Origin: an uncultured Clostridia bacterium
GTDB lineage: Bacteria > Bacillota > Clostridia > TANB77 > CAG-508
Direction: 5' to 3'
NCBI GenBank assembly: GCA_934120675.1
Contig: CAKOUU010000006.1
Span: 1-64,000, forward strand
DNA: 64,000 bases
Position numbers and translations under genes: made by a program. The notes beneath the pieces were generated by a model. The model was given only the letters and a program-made list of their open reading frames with translations. It did not search any database and was not told where the DNA came from. Every line of letters begins with the position of its first letter. Within the stretch, counting starts at the first letter, position 1. Below, piece after piece: positions 1-7,403 of the stretch.

Positions 1-128
1 TCATCAATTATTTCCCAAAGTTTTTCGAATATTGGTTTATATTTTATATATTCTTTATATGTAAACTTTTCTATATTGATTTCATCTCCTTCATTATAAT
101 ATTTATTTTTGTCTTTGTCAACATTTAT
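1..128 (-). CDS. Possible partial reading frame running off the left edge
   Basis: On the minus strand the frame is open from base 128 to the left edge and reads like real protein (for example KFTYKEYIKYKPIFEKLW). It begins just after an in-frame TAA at 129-131 and has no ATG, GTG or TTG start with a ribosome site. It may be the tail of a decayed gene or a frameshifted start. I do not recognise the family. Confidence 0.25.
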   Translation of the reverse strand, partial: MNVDKDKNKYYNEGDEINIEKFTYKEYIKYKPIFEKLWEIID

Positions 129-475
129 TTATAAGTTTATATATGTTTTTTAATCACCTACTTTCATATTTTGTTTTTAATTCATTTTGGATTTTCTTTT
201 TGATTTTTAAATCTTTGAATTAATTGATTTGAATAAAATTAAAGTATTCTTATAATACAACAAAATGCCGAACTTTGCAACATTTTTTCATCGCAAAATT
301 CGACATCTTTCTTCTACTTTTATGTTATTTCTATTATGCTTTTGTATATTTTTTAAGTACTTTTAACTTATGTATTATATATTTTTTGATATTATCAATT
401 TTCTAATTTCGACATATTATATATTAATCAGACATTATGTTTGAAAAAATTATTATTTGAAAGGATGTAATTTTT
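129..475. other. AT-rich intergenic region with Spo0A-box-like motifs
   Basis: No gene seen on either strand. Two TTCGACA motifs (near 299 and 409, reverse complement TGTCGAA) match the core of the Spo0A binding box known from spore formers. The leader of the next gene ends with an AAAGGATG ribosome site at about 461-468. No convincing promoter was placed. Confidence 0.4.
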
Positions 476-937
476 ATGGAAATGGAAGAAAAAAGACCTG
501 GATGTCCAATATTAGATGTTGATGGTGTTATATCAGGTGGCAAACAATTTGACTTAGATATAAGCCTACCAGAAGATAATAGAGATGTTATATACGGTGT
601 TATAAGAGACTGTTTCAAAGAACCAATTTGTGATGCAGTTGTAAAATTAACAGAAGTTGCTTATGACTGTGGTAAAGAAATTAGAAAACCAATAGGTCAC
701 ACATTTACAGATAAAGAAGGAGAATTCGTATTTGGTCCTCTTTGTCCAGATAGACACTACGCTATCCAAATTTGGGCAAATGCTACAAAGAAAATAAAAA
801 TTTGTGCAAAATGTCATCACGAAGGTAAATGCTTAAAAGGTGATAAACATGATAAATGTGATTGCTTTATAGGTGATAAAAAACCTCATTGTGATGATAG
901 AAATTGCGAAGAGTCTACAGATTGTTGTGACAAATAA
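476..937 (+). CDS. Small protein with carboxypeptidase-regulatory-like fold and Cys-rich tail
   Basis: 153 residues with no signal peptide or membrane segment. Residues about 38-95 (DVIYGVIRDCFKEPICDAVV, then HTFTDKEGEFVFGPL) have the pattern of a carboxypeptidase-like regulatory/CnaB-type beta-sandwich. The last 50 residues are rich in Cys, His, Asp and Lys (ICAKCHHEGKCLKG, CDCFIG, HCDDRNCEESTDCC), suggesting metal binding or disulfide cross-linking. The start is preceded by AAAGGATG. A terminator at 964 separates it from convergent genes. The fold is known from adhesins, spore-coat-like and cell-surface proteins; its role here is inference and no substrate can be named. Confidence 0.6.
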   Translation: MEMEEKRPGCPILDVDGVISGGKQFDLDISLPEDNRDVIYGVIRDCFKEPICDAVVKLTEVAYDCGKEIRKPIGHTFTDKEGEFVFGPLCPDRHYAIQIWANATKKIKICAKCHHEGKCLKGDKHDKCDCFIGDKKPHCDDRNCEESTDCCDK

Positions 938-963
938 TTTTATCTTGGATTTTTGAAAATAAT

Positions 964-1010
964 AGATGCAAAATCGAACTTTTCTTGTTCAACCTTGCAT
1001 CTTTCAATTT
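964..1010. terminator. Bidirectional terminator between convergent genes
   Basis: AGATGCAA (964-971) pairs with TTGCATCT (995-1002), and an inner GAAC/GTTC extends the stem. T-rich tracts flank both sides, so it can serve the plus-strand gene ending at 937 and the minus-strand gene ending at 1012. Confidence 0.75.
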
Positions 1011-1011
1011 T

Positions 1012-1152
1012 TTATAATATTCCCATTTTCTTTACAAATTTCTTTCCTTTTTTCATCATTTTGTTTTTATTTAATACGTCTGTGTCATTATATATCATTA
1101 TTATTCCTGTTGCTAATAATCCGCCCATTAATAGGCCTTTTGTAAATTTCAT
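1012..1152 (-). CDS. 46-residue membrane-associated basic peptide
   Basis: Encodes MKFTKGLLMGGLLATGIIMI followed by a polar, Lys-rich tail ending KKFVKKMGIL. The start has a strong AAGGAGAGGATGAAT ribosome site. There is one glycine-rich hydrophobic segment (residues 7-21) and a cationic C-terminus, like the short YtxH-type or DUF3918-type peptides common in Clostridia. It lies downstream of the permease genes and directly upstream of the shared terminator. Function unknown. Confidence 0.6.
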   Translation of the reverse strand: MKFTKGLLMGGLLATGIIMIYNDTDVLNKNKMMKKGKKFVKKMGIL

Positions 1153-1166
1153 ATTCATCCTCTCCT

Positions 1167-1592
1167 TCATTTTTTCTGTTCATAATCATTTAATATTTTT
1201 TTAAGTTTAATTTTATTGTCTCCTTTTTGAATTTTTTTATTCTCTTTAATTATGGTATATATTTCATGAATGGCAATTATTGCCAAAAAAATTCCAAATA
1301 ATTTTTTTAATTTATATACATTTGTATGAATTGATAAATTTGCTCCTATTATTGCTCCCAAAATTCCAAAAACTGAAATCATTGTTGCAACTCTAAATCG
1401 TATATTTTTATTTTTTATATTAACGATTATGGCTACTATAGATGTTGGTATGAAAAATATAAGGTTTGTTGCCTGTGCAATGTGTTGCTCTAAGCCACTT
1501 ATATATGTTAATAAAAATATTAATATTGTTCCTCCACCCATGCCTGTTCCACTTACAATTCCTGAAACTAAGCCTATAATTATTTCTTTCAT
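1167..1592 (-). CDS. Half-size TSUP (TauE/SafE) family permease, second half
   Basis: 141 residues, very hydrophobic, with four predicted membrane segments. Residues 5-30 (GLVSGIVSGTGMGGGTILIF) carry the G-rich re-entrant motif of the TauE/SafE family of sulfite, sulfonate or anion exporters. Full-length members have eight segments in two repeats; here each repeat is its own gene, this one following the 126-residue partner at 1674 by 81 bp. The two products probably form a heterodimer. Start chosen at an ATG preceded by GGTGA. The substrate cannot be inferred. Confidence 0.75.
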   Translation of the reverse strand: MKEIIIGLVSGIVSGTGMGGGTILIFLLTYISGLEQHIAQATNLIFFIPTSIVAIIVNIKNKNIRFRVATMISVFGILGAIIGANLSIHTNVYKLKKLFGIFLAIIAIHEIYTIIKENKKIQKGDNKIKLKKILNDYEQKK

Positions 1593-1673
1593 ATATTCAC
1601 CGCTTTTTATTTTGATTGTAATTTATTTGCGCTAGTATTTTTGTTTGCTTGTCTATTGCAATTTTCTATATTT

Positions 1674-2054
1674 TTACTGAGTTATCATTTTTATAGATAC
1701 ATAAATTAGAAATATTGTGAATGCAATTTTCAAGTATTTTTCTGGTAACTTTTTTAATAATTTTGCCCCTATATATCCGCCAATAGAGCCTCCTATTCCA
1801 CATAAAATTGCTGAATTCCAGTTTATAAAGTTTCCTTTATAATAAAATATACTACTTGTTAAAACCATTGGAAGTATGCAAAACACTGATGTTCCTCTTG
1901 CTTTTTGTGATTCCATTCCTAATATATACAAAAATGCTGGTACCAATATTAGTCCTCCGCCTGTTGAAAAGAATCCACTTACTAGTCCTGCTATTAGTCC
2001 TATAAATGATAATTTTATATATTTTTTAAATTGTTCTTTATTTTTTTGAAGCAT
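1674..2054 (-). CDS. Half-size TSUP (TauE/SafE) family permease, first half
   Basis: 126 residues with four membrane segments and the family motif GLVSGFFSTGGGLILVPAFL at about residues 23-42. It is the upstream partner of the 141-residue half at 1167. The start codon follows immediately after a terminator-like hairpin whose 3' arm, AAGTAGG, is the only possible ribosome site, seven bases from the ATG. Translation may therefore depend on the hairpin state. A cytosolic leader (MLQKNKEQFKKYIK) precedes the first membrane segment. Confidence 0.75.
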   Translation of the reverse strand: MLQKNKEQFKKYIKLSFIGLIAGLVSGFFSTGGGLILVPAFLYILGMESQKARGTSVFCILPMVLTSSIFYYKGNFINWNSAILCGIGGSIGGYIGAKLLKKLPEKYLKIAFTIFLIYVSIKMITQ

Positions 2055-2058
2055 AAAA

Positions 2059-2086
2059 AAACCTACTTTTCTTTTTAAGTAGGTTT
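2059..2086 (-). terminator. Terminator overlapping the next ribosome site
   Basis: AAACCTACTT (2059-2068) pairs with AAGTAGGTTT (2077-2086) around an 8-base loop. On the minus strand it is followed by a run of T and then at once by the ATG at 2054. It probably terminates rarA transcription, and its 3' arm also contains the Shine-Dalgarno-like AAGTAGG of the permease gene. Confidence 0.7.
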
Positions 2087-2187
2087 CCCAATTTTTATAT
2101 TTATATTTAATTTTTTTACTTTTTATTTTTTATTTTTTATTTTTTATTTTTCAATCAAATATTATACATTAAAAAATATTTATAGGT

Positions 2188-3435
2188 TTACTCTGGAATA
2201 TTTTCGTCTTTTATATAGTATTTTGTTCCTACCATTTTGTCTGGTAAATACTGTTGTTCTACCCAATGGCCAGGGAAATCATGTGGATATAGATATCCTT
2301 CATTATATCCTAATTTTCTCATATCTTCTATTGGTGCATTTCTAATATGCATAGGAATAGTTCCTGTGTCTTTTGTTGTTACATCTTCTAAAGCTTTATT
2401 TATAGCCAAATATGAAGCATTAGATTTTTTTGAAGTTGCTACATATACTGCTGCTTCTGAAAGTAATATTCTTGCTTCTGGCATTCCTACCATATGTACT
2501 GCTTGCATTGCCGCATTTGCAACAACCAATGCATTTGGATTTGCCATACCAACATCTTCTGATGCAGCAATTACTATTCTTCTTGCTAAAAACATTGGGT
2601 CTTCTCCTCCGCTTAATGCTCTTGCTAAATAGAATACTGTTGCATCAGGGTCTGATCCTCTCATTGATTTTATAAATGCACTTATATTATCATAGTGTGT
2701 GTCACCTTTTTTGTCAAAAACTGCTTTTCTACTTTGGACACAATTTTTGATAACTTCATCTGTTATATGAATATATCCATCTGATTCCATATTTGTTGTA
2801 AGTACTGCTATTTCTAGTCCATTCAATGCTGTTCTTACATCTCCATTTGATATTGCTGCTAGTTTTCTTAATGTATTGTCTTCAACTTTTATACTATATT
2901 GTTTTAGTCCATCTTCTCTTGTTAATGAATTTTTTAAAATTGTATATATATTTTCTTCTGTTAATGGTTCTAGTTTTATAACCATTGACCTTGAGATTAA
3001 AGCCTTATTTACTTCAAAATATGGATTTTCTGTTGTTGCTCCAATTAAAATTATAAGTCCATTTTCTACATATGGGAGTAATGCATCTTGTTGCAATTTG
3101 TTGAATCTATGAATCTCGTCTATAAATAGTATGCTCTTTCCTGTTGGATTTATCATAAAATTTTTTGTTTCTTCAATTACTTTTTTTATATCTGATACTC
3201 CTGCAGTTACTGCATTTATTTTATAAAATTTGTATTTTGTTGTTTCACTTATTACTTTTGCAAGTGATGTTTTTCCGCATCCAGGAGGTCCAAATAATAT
3301 GATGCTAGATAGTCTGTCTGCTTTTATTGTTCTATATAAAATTTTGTCTTTTCCCAGTACATGCTCTTGTCCGACATATTCTTCTAGTGTTTTGGGTCTC
3401 ATTCTGTATGCTAGTGGTTCGTTACTGTTCATCAT
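2188..3435 (-). CDS. rarA: Replication-associated recombination protein A (RarA/MgsA)
   Basis: 415 residues, normal for this AAA+ clamp-loader-like ATPase, which acts at stalled replication forks and associates with SSB. Walker A is GPPGCGKT at residues 49-56 and Walker B is LFIDEIHRF at 103-111; sensor 1 is the GATTENPYF segment. The C-terminal tetramerisation domain ends with GTKYYIKDENIPE. Start: ATG after AGGAG; a second ATG directly follows. It lies downstream of ruvA, separated by the palindromic repeat at 3452-3524. Recombination neighbours ruvB and ruvC are not in this window. Confidence 0.95.
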   Translation of the reverse strand: MMNSNEPLAYRMRPKTLEEYVGQEHVLGKDKILYRTIKADRLSSIILFGPPGCGKTSLAKVISETTKYKFYKINAVTAGVSDIKKVIEETKNFMINPTGKSILFIDEIHRFNKLQQDALLPYVENGLIILIGATTENPYFEVNKALISRSMVIKLEPLTEENIYTILKNSLTREDGLKQYSIKVEDNTLRKLAAISNGDVRTALNGLEIAVLTTNMESDGYIHITDEVIKNCVQSRKAVFDKKGDTHYDNISAFIKSMRGSDPDATVFYLARALSGGEDPMFLARRIVIAASEDVGMANPNALVVANAAMQAVHMVGMPEARILLSEAAVYVATSKKSNASYLAINKALEDVTTKDTGTIPMHIRNAPIEDMRKLGYNEGYLYPHDFPGHWVEQQYLPDKMVGTKYYIKDENIPE

Positions 3436-3451
3436 TTTTCTCCTAAATTTC

Positions 3452-3524
3452 GGGATAGGGGGACGGGTCTTCAGTCCCGAAAATTTTTTAAATTTTAGGG
3501 ATTGAAGACCCGTCCCCTAATCCC
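3452..3524. repeat. REP-like palindrome, copy A
   Basis: Two 27-bp arms (3452-3478 and 3498-3524) form an inverted repeat with two or three mismatches around a 19-bp AT loop. Each arm starts GGGAT, ends TCCC and contains GGGGACGGGTCTTCA. The outer base pair overlaps the ruvA stop codon. It belongs to the dispersed family listed at 4195, 15605, 21009, 30086, 32325 and 33832. Confidence 0.85.
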
Positions 3525-4153
3525 TATTTTCCAAGTATTGTTAAACCTTTTCTAATTAATTCTTCTGTTGACATATCTTCTTTTGCTAATTTATCAAATG
3601 CTTTTTCAATTTCTCTCTTGTTATATCCTAATACTTGTAAAGCGGCCATTGCTTCTTGAATTTTTTCTTCGTTTTCTATTCTTTCTTCTAGTTTTGTTTT
3701 TACTAAATTTTGTCCTTTTGATGCTTTTGTTAGTTCTTGGATTTGTTGTTCTTTTTTCATTTTATCTTTTAATTCTAGAATTATTCTTTGTGCTGATTTT
3801 GCACCTATTCCTGGTATTTGTGTTAATGTTTTTACATCTTCTGATATTATTGCAAGTGCAAATTCTGTTGGCTCACATACATCAAGCATTGCTACTGCTG
3901 TTTTTGCTCCTATTCCACTTACTGAAATTAGTAATTCAAACATTCTCAATTCTTCTAGGCTGTTGAATCCAAATATACTGATGTCATCTTCTCTTACTTT
4001 GTAATATGTGTGTACTTTTACTTGCTCTCCTATGTTTCCTAATTTTTCTATTCCTGATTCTGACATGAATACTTTGTATCCTAGTCCACCTACATCTATT
4101 ACTATGTATCCTGTCATTTTCATTTCTAGTGTTCCTTTTATATATGCTAACAT
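3524..4153 (-). CDS. ruvA: Holliday junction branch migration protein RuvA
   Basis: 209 residues from MLAYIKGTLE, the usual RuvA beginning; this ATG has GGAGAG upstream, while a TTG 15 bases earlier has no ribosome site. The OB-fold domain is followed by two helix-hairpin-helix motifs (ISVSGIGAKTAVAML and IPGIGAKSAQRIILEL), an acidic linker, and a C-terminal domain III that contacts RuvB. RuvA tetramers bind four-way junctions and load RuvB. The usual partner ruvB is absent from the neighbourhood; rarA follows instead. Confidence 0.95.
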   Translation of the reverse strand: MLAYIKGTLEMKMTGYIVIDVGGLGYKVFMSESGIEKLGNIGEQVKVHTYYKVREDDISIFGFNSLEELRMFELLISVSGIGAKTAVAMLDVCEPTEFALAIISEDVKTLTQIPGIGAKSAQRIILELKDKMKKEQQIQELTKASKGQNLVKTKLEERIENEEKIQEAMAALQVLGYNKREIEKAFDKLAKEDMSTEELIRKGLTILGK

Positions 4154-4194
4154 AATTTTTCTCTCCAATCATTTGCTTTTGTTTTTTGTCCTTT

Positions 4195-4273
4195 TGGGGA
4201 CGGTTCTGTTTGAGACATTTTTAATATATTTATGTCTCATTTGGAACCGATGTCTCAAACAGAACCGTCCCCA
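4195..4273. repeat. REP-like palindrome, copy B
   Basis: A perfect 23-bp inverted repeat: TGGGGACGGTTCTGTTTGAG... at 4195-4217 and its complement at 4251-4273. An inner TGAGACA/TGTCTCA pair (4211-4217 and 4233-4239) allows an alternative nested hairpin. It ends eight bases before the stop of the HD-domain gene. Confidence 0.85.
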
Positions 4274-4281
4274 ATGAGACA

Positions 4282-4836
4282 TTAGATATCATAAAAATAA
4301 GTCGCTTCTAAGTCTGCTTCGTGCATTAATAGTGCCAATGGATATTTTTTGTATGCTGCTCCTATTGTGTTGTACAATTCTTTTGGTTCTGTATATCCCA
4401 TGTGCCAACGTATTGAGTATTTTTCTTCTGGTGTTAATTTCATATATTCTGTAATCATCATTACTGATTTTTCTCCATGTCCATATGGTATTGTGTCATC
4501 TACTGTGTAATATGGTACTTTTTCCCATACTCCTAGGGCATTTTTGGCATTTCTATAGTCTATTTTATAAAAGTTTGCTTTGCATAGGTCGTGTAATAAT
4601 GGTACTAGTATTAATGTTTCTGGATTTACATTTAATGGTTCTATGTTTGTTTCTACTTTGTGTTTTAGTATTTCATATACTTTCATGCTGTGTTCTACTA
4701 GCCCACCTTCATAGTTTCCATGAAATCTTGTGCTTGCTGGTGCTGTGAAAAAGTCTGTTTTTTCTATAAATTCTATTAGTTCGTTTATTCCTTCTCTTTT
4801 GACTTGTTTTAGTAATTCTAAAAATTGTTCTTTCAT
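4282..4836 (-). CDS. HD-domain hydrolase
   Basis: 184 residues. HD-superfamily metal ligands are visible: His49 in GGLVEHSMKV, His82-Asp83 in LLHDLCKANFY, then the HGEKSV and RWHMG histidines and a late HEADLEA. The order H...HD...H...H...D fits the phosphohydrolase fold that removes phosphate from nucleotides or phosphodiesters. No second domain is present. Proteins of this size and layout are common single-copy genes in Clostridia; the substrate is unknown. Confidence 0.8.
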   Translation of the reverse strand: MKEQFLELLKQVKREGINELIEFIEKTDFFTAPASTRFHGNYEGGLVEHSMKVYEILKHKVETNIEPLNVNPETLILVPLLHDLCKANFYKIDYRNAKNALGVWEKVPYYTVDDTIPYGHGEKSVMMITEYMKLTPEEKYSIRWHMGYTEPKELYNTIGAAYKKYPLALLMHEADLEATYFYDI

Positions 4837-4851
4837 TTTATCCCTACTTTC

Positions 4852-4880
4852 TTGACTTTTTGATTTTTATATTTTATAAT
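4852..4880 (+). promoter_or_regulatory. Promoter of the antisense RNA
   Basis: TTGACT (4852-4857), a 17-bp spacer and TATAAT (4875-4880) on the plus strand. Transcription should begin near 4887 and run into the 3' untranslated part of the toxin-like gene. Confidence 0.75.
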
Positions 4881-4886
4881 GTATTT

Positions 4887-4977
4887 AGAAAATAAGAGAC
4901 CACAAAATGTGGTTGCCAATTGTTTTATTTAATTAGTCATATCTCCACGGGCAATGGCAGAGATATGGCTTTTTTAT
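4887..4977 (+). ncRNA. Putative antisense RNA antitoxin
   Basis: About 90 nt. It starts seven bases after a near-consensus promoter and ends at an 11-bp stem (AGTCATATCTC with GAGATATGGCT, one U-G pair; 4935-4970) followed by TTTTT. It is fully complementary to the 3' untranslated region of the 37-residue peptide gene and stops at its stop codon. This layout matches the known TxpA/RatA-type and BsrG/SR4-type type I antitoxins, where the RNA pairs with the toxin mRNA 3' end. No reading frame is needed to explain it. Confidence 0.65.
4899..4913 (-). terminator. Terminator of the toxin-like mRNA
   Basis: ACCACA/TGTGGT hairpin (4899-4904 and 4908-4913) followed on the minus strand by CTCTTATTTT. 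One arm is also part of the long-range pairing with the 5' untranslated region, so hairpin and long-range duplex are mutually exclusive. Confidence 0.55.
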
Positions 4978-5090
4978 TATTTGCTCAAAATTTTAGCTAA
5001 TGCTATTATTAAGGCAAATGTGATAATAGTTTCTGCACATAGTGCAAGAAAAAGTAATTTTATAATATGTAATAAAATCATTTCTATCAT
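4977..5090 (-). CDS. 37-residue hydrophobic peptide, putative type I toxin
   Basis: Encodes MIEMILLHIIKLLFLALCAE followed by TIITFALIIALAKILSK: essentially one long membrane helix with a basic end. The start has a strong GAGGAGGTGGTG ribosome site. It has its own consensus promoter (5159-5187). The 5' untranslated segment 5119-5128 can pair perfectly with 4908-4917 in the 3' end, as in self-inhibiting type I toxin mRNAs. A convergent RNA overlaps the 3' end. Membrane-depolarising toxicity is inference from size, hydrophobicity and layout; I do not recognise the peptide as a named family. Confidence 0.65.
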   Translation of the reverse strand: MIEMILLHIIKLLFLALCAETIITFALIIALAKILSK

Positions 5091-5158
5091 ACACACCACC
5101 TCCTCTTTTGGAATTGGTGGCAACCACATTCTGCTTTTTTCTCTCATTTTCTTTGCTT

Positions 5159-5187
5159 ATTATATAAATTAAAAACTAAAAAGTCAA
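5159..5187 (-). promoter_or_regulatory. Promoter of the toxin-like gene
   Basis: On the minus strand TTGACT (5187-5182), a 17-bp spacer and TATAAT (5164-5159). The predicted start near 5152 gives a 5' leader of about 60 nt containing the segment complementary to the mRNA 3' end. Confidence 0.75.
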
Positions 5188-5221
5188 TAGGTTTATACAA
5201 ATTTTTGTTTGTTTATATTTT

Positions 5222-5260
5222 AAAAAAGTACAAGTTTTTATTTTTGACTTGTACTTTTTT
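5222..5260. terminator. Strong terminator after the RCC1 surface gene
   Basis: AAAAAAGTACAAGT (5222-5235) pairs with ACTTGTACTTTTTT (5247-5260), a 14-bp perfect stem with U tails in both directions. Confidence 0.85.
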
Positions 5261-5312
5261 GTTTAAATATTTATTAAATTAATCTTATAGTTACTAAGGA
5301 GAGTTTATTAAT

Positions 5313-7244
5313 CTAATTTATTTGGACTGGCGTATGTCTTTCCGTAGTTGTTCCATCCCCAAGCTGGCCTTCTTCATTATATCCCCATGACCATAAATTT
5401 CCATTAGAATCTAATGCTAAACTTGAAGAAGCTCTTGCATATACCTGCTTAAACTTTACACCTTCAATTACTTTTTTTGCCTTTAATCTATCTGTTGTAG
5501 TACCATCTCCAAGTTGACCTCTAAAATTCCTTCCCCAAGACCATAAGTTTCCCTCATTATCTATTGCTAAACAATGATTACTCCCTGCTGACACTTGTGC
5601 GAATTTCGTTTCCTTTGTTATTTGTACTGGACTTGTTTTATCTGTTTTTGTTCCATCTCCTATTTGTCCATCATCATTTTTTCCCCATGACCATAAATTT
5701 CCTTCTTCATCTATTGATAAACTAAACCTAGCTCCTGCTGATACTTGTGTAAATTTTGTCTCTGGTTTTATTTGTACTGGATTTGTCCTTGTAATTGTAG
5801 TTCCGTCTCCTATTTGACCTGCATGATTAGCTCCCCAACTCCATAATTTATTTTGCTCATCTAAAAATAAATAATGTGAATTTCCTGAAATCAAACTATA
5901 CTCTATCTTAAAATCTAACTTTTGAGGAATATTCTTTCCATTACCTCCTCCTCCATAATACTCTCCCCAGTACCAAATTTCATCATTAATATCAATTGCT
6001 AATGTAGAATAATCACTCGCTATTACTTTTTTGAATGTTTTGTCCCCCATTATTTTTATTGGTTTGGTTCGTTGAGTTGTTGTTCCATTTCCTAATTGTC
6101 CTAAATTATTAAGTCCCCATGTCCATAATTTTCCCTCATTATCTATTCCTGCACTATGAAAATATCCTCCAGATAATTGTACAAATGTGATACCTGTTTC
6201 AATCTTCGTTGGACTTGTTTTGTTTGTTGTAGTTCCATCTCCTAATTGTCCATATTCATTATCTCCCCAAGCCCATAAATTGTTATCCTTGTCTAATGCT
6301 AAAATATGGTAAAATCCAACTGCCATTTCCTTAAATTGAACTGATATTTTGAAATCAATTGTATTTGATTTTGTATTATTTCCTGCTTTATCATATGCAA
6401 TTACATATAATTTATATGAACCAAGCTCTAAATTTTCTATCTTATTAGTTTCATATTTTGTTTCTTTATTACTTGAATCTATTAAATAATATTCATAATG
6501 GTCAATACCACTTTTACAACTTTCTTCTGTTGCTTCTGCATCTTTTCCATTTTCAATTACTGTAATACTGCTGTCTGCCTTTTGAATTTCTGGTGTAAAT
6601 TCATCTGGAGCTACCATATCTATTAAATCAATATAAATATCTTTAGAAACTTCATTTCCGTCAATATCTTCCACTTTTAATTCATAATGTCCATTTTTCG
6701 TAACTGTAAATTCGATTCCTGCTGTTGTTCTATCTTGTGGCAATATTTTGTCTGTTTCTCCAGGTTTTAATATTGATTTTATTCCTTTTGGATTACTTAT
6801 TTTTACCAAAACCTTTACTTTATTTTGATTTGTATACCCATCTGGTTCTGTTGTGTATGTTATAATTGTTTCATTTGCTTCACCTACATATGTAACTTGA
6901 AAATTGCTATCTACTTCAAATTTGTAGTTTTTATATATTACTTCTACTGGAAAATTCGTTGTGTCTCGTACATCTATCTCGTCATTATTCATTTTTGGCA
7001 AATCTTCTTTTTTAAGTTCTTCTCCTTTTCCTTGCTGTTCTATTTGTAAATTCGTTATTTCCAATTCCAACTTTTCTTTCGCTTCTGATATTGCATATCT
7101 TTCTTTCCCTAATTTTACTCTTGCAAATAAACCATTTTCTCCACCTAGTGTTGCTATTGTTATTCCTGCAAGAACAAGCAAAATAATAATTGTTACCACT
7201 AATGCTACTAAAGTTATTGCTTTATTTTCTTTTGTTTTCTTCAT
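5313..7244 (-). CDS. Surface protein: prepilin-like N-terminus and seven RCC1 repeats
   Basis: 643 residues. The N-terminus MKKTKENKAITLVALVVTII has a short basic leader and a long hydrophobic helix like type IV prepilins, but no Glu at position +5. It is followed by ATLGGENGLFARV, a motif recurrent in Clostridia pseudopilin-like proteins. Residues about 115-300 look like Ig-like beta domains (TYTTEPDGYTNQNKVKVLVK, GHYELKVEDIDGNEVSKDIY). From about residue 305 there are seven RCC1-type repeats (for example LWAWGDNEYGQLGDGTTT), enough for one complete seven-bladed propeller; the third blade is degenerate (WYWGEYYGGGGNG). Probably cell-surface displayed and used in binding. A divergent XRE regulator with an intervening palindrome suggests regulated expression. 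Confidence 0.85.
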   Translation of the reverse strand: MKKTKENKAITLVALVVTIIILLVLAGITIATLGGENGLFARVKLGKERYAISEAKEKLELEITNLQIEQQGKGEELKKEDLPKMNNDEIDVRDTTNFPVEVIYKNYKFEVDSNFQVTYVGEANETIITYTTEPDGYTNQNKVKVLVKISNPKGIKSILKPGETDKILPQDRTTAGIEFTVTKNGHYELKVEDIDGNEVSKDIYIDLIDMVAPDEFTPEIQKADSSITVIENGKDAEATEESCKSGIDHYEYYLIDSSNKETKYETNKIENLELGSYKLYVIAYDKAGNNTKSNTIDFKISVQFKEMAVGFYHILALDKDNNLWAWGDNEYGQLGDGTTTNKTSPTKIETGITFVQLSGGYFHSAGIDNEGKLWTWGLNNLGQLGNGTTTQRTKPIKIMGDKTFKKVIASDYSTLAIDINDEIWYWGEYYGGGGNGKNIPQKLDFKIEYSLISGNSHYLFLDEQNKLWSWGANHAGQIGDGTTITRTNPVQIKPETKFTQVSAGARFSLSIDEEGNLWSWGKNDDGQIGDGTKTDKTSPVQITKETKFAQVSAGSNHCLAIDNEGNLWSWGRNFRGQLGDGTTTDRLKAKKVIEGVKFKQVYARASSSLALDSNGNLWSWGYNEEGQLGDGTTTERHTPVQIN

Positions 7245-7326
7245 ATTTTCCTCCTTTTATATTTGGATATTTCCGAATATAAAACAAGAATACCATATTA
7301 CTTTTAAATTTTCAATATAATTTAAA

Positions 7327-7354
7327 AAAATATTCGGAATATTCCGAATATTTT
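7327..7354. promoter_or_regulatory. Perfect 28-bp palindromic operator
   Basis: A perfect palindrome with core ATTCGGAATATTCCGAAT. A matching half-site TTCCGAATAT recurs at 7271-7280, beside the putative promoter of the RCC1 gene (TTGAAA-17-TATTCT on the minus strand). It lies between the divergent surface gene and the XRE gene, so it is the natural binding site of that regulator. Confidence 0.7.
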
Positions 7355-7403
7355 GTATTTTTATTTTGATATACTTTATTTTAATTTGTTAGAAGGTGAT
7401 TTT

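Noticed and set aside
2105..2155. Tandem TTTTTTA tract after rarA
   Set aside because: Simple low-complexity sequence with no coding or structural sign.
4954..5172. 72-codon plus-strand frame across the toxin-like locus
   Set aside because: No ribosome site, and it runs antisense through the peptide gene, both promoters and the mRNA leader. The minus-strand peptide with its strong ribosome site explains the region better.
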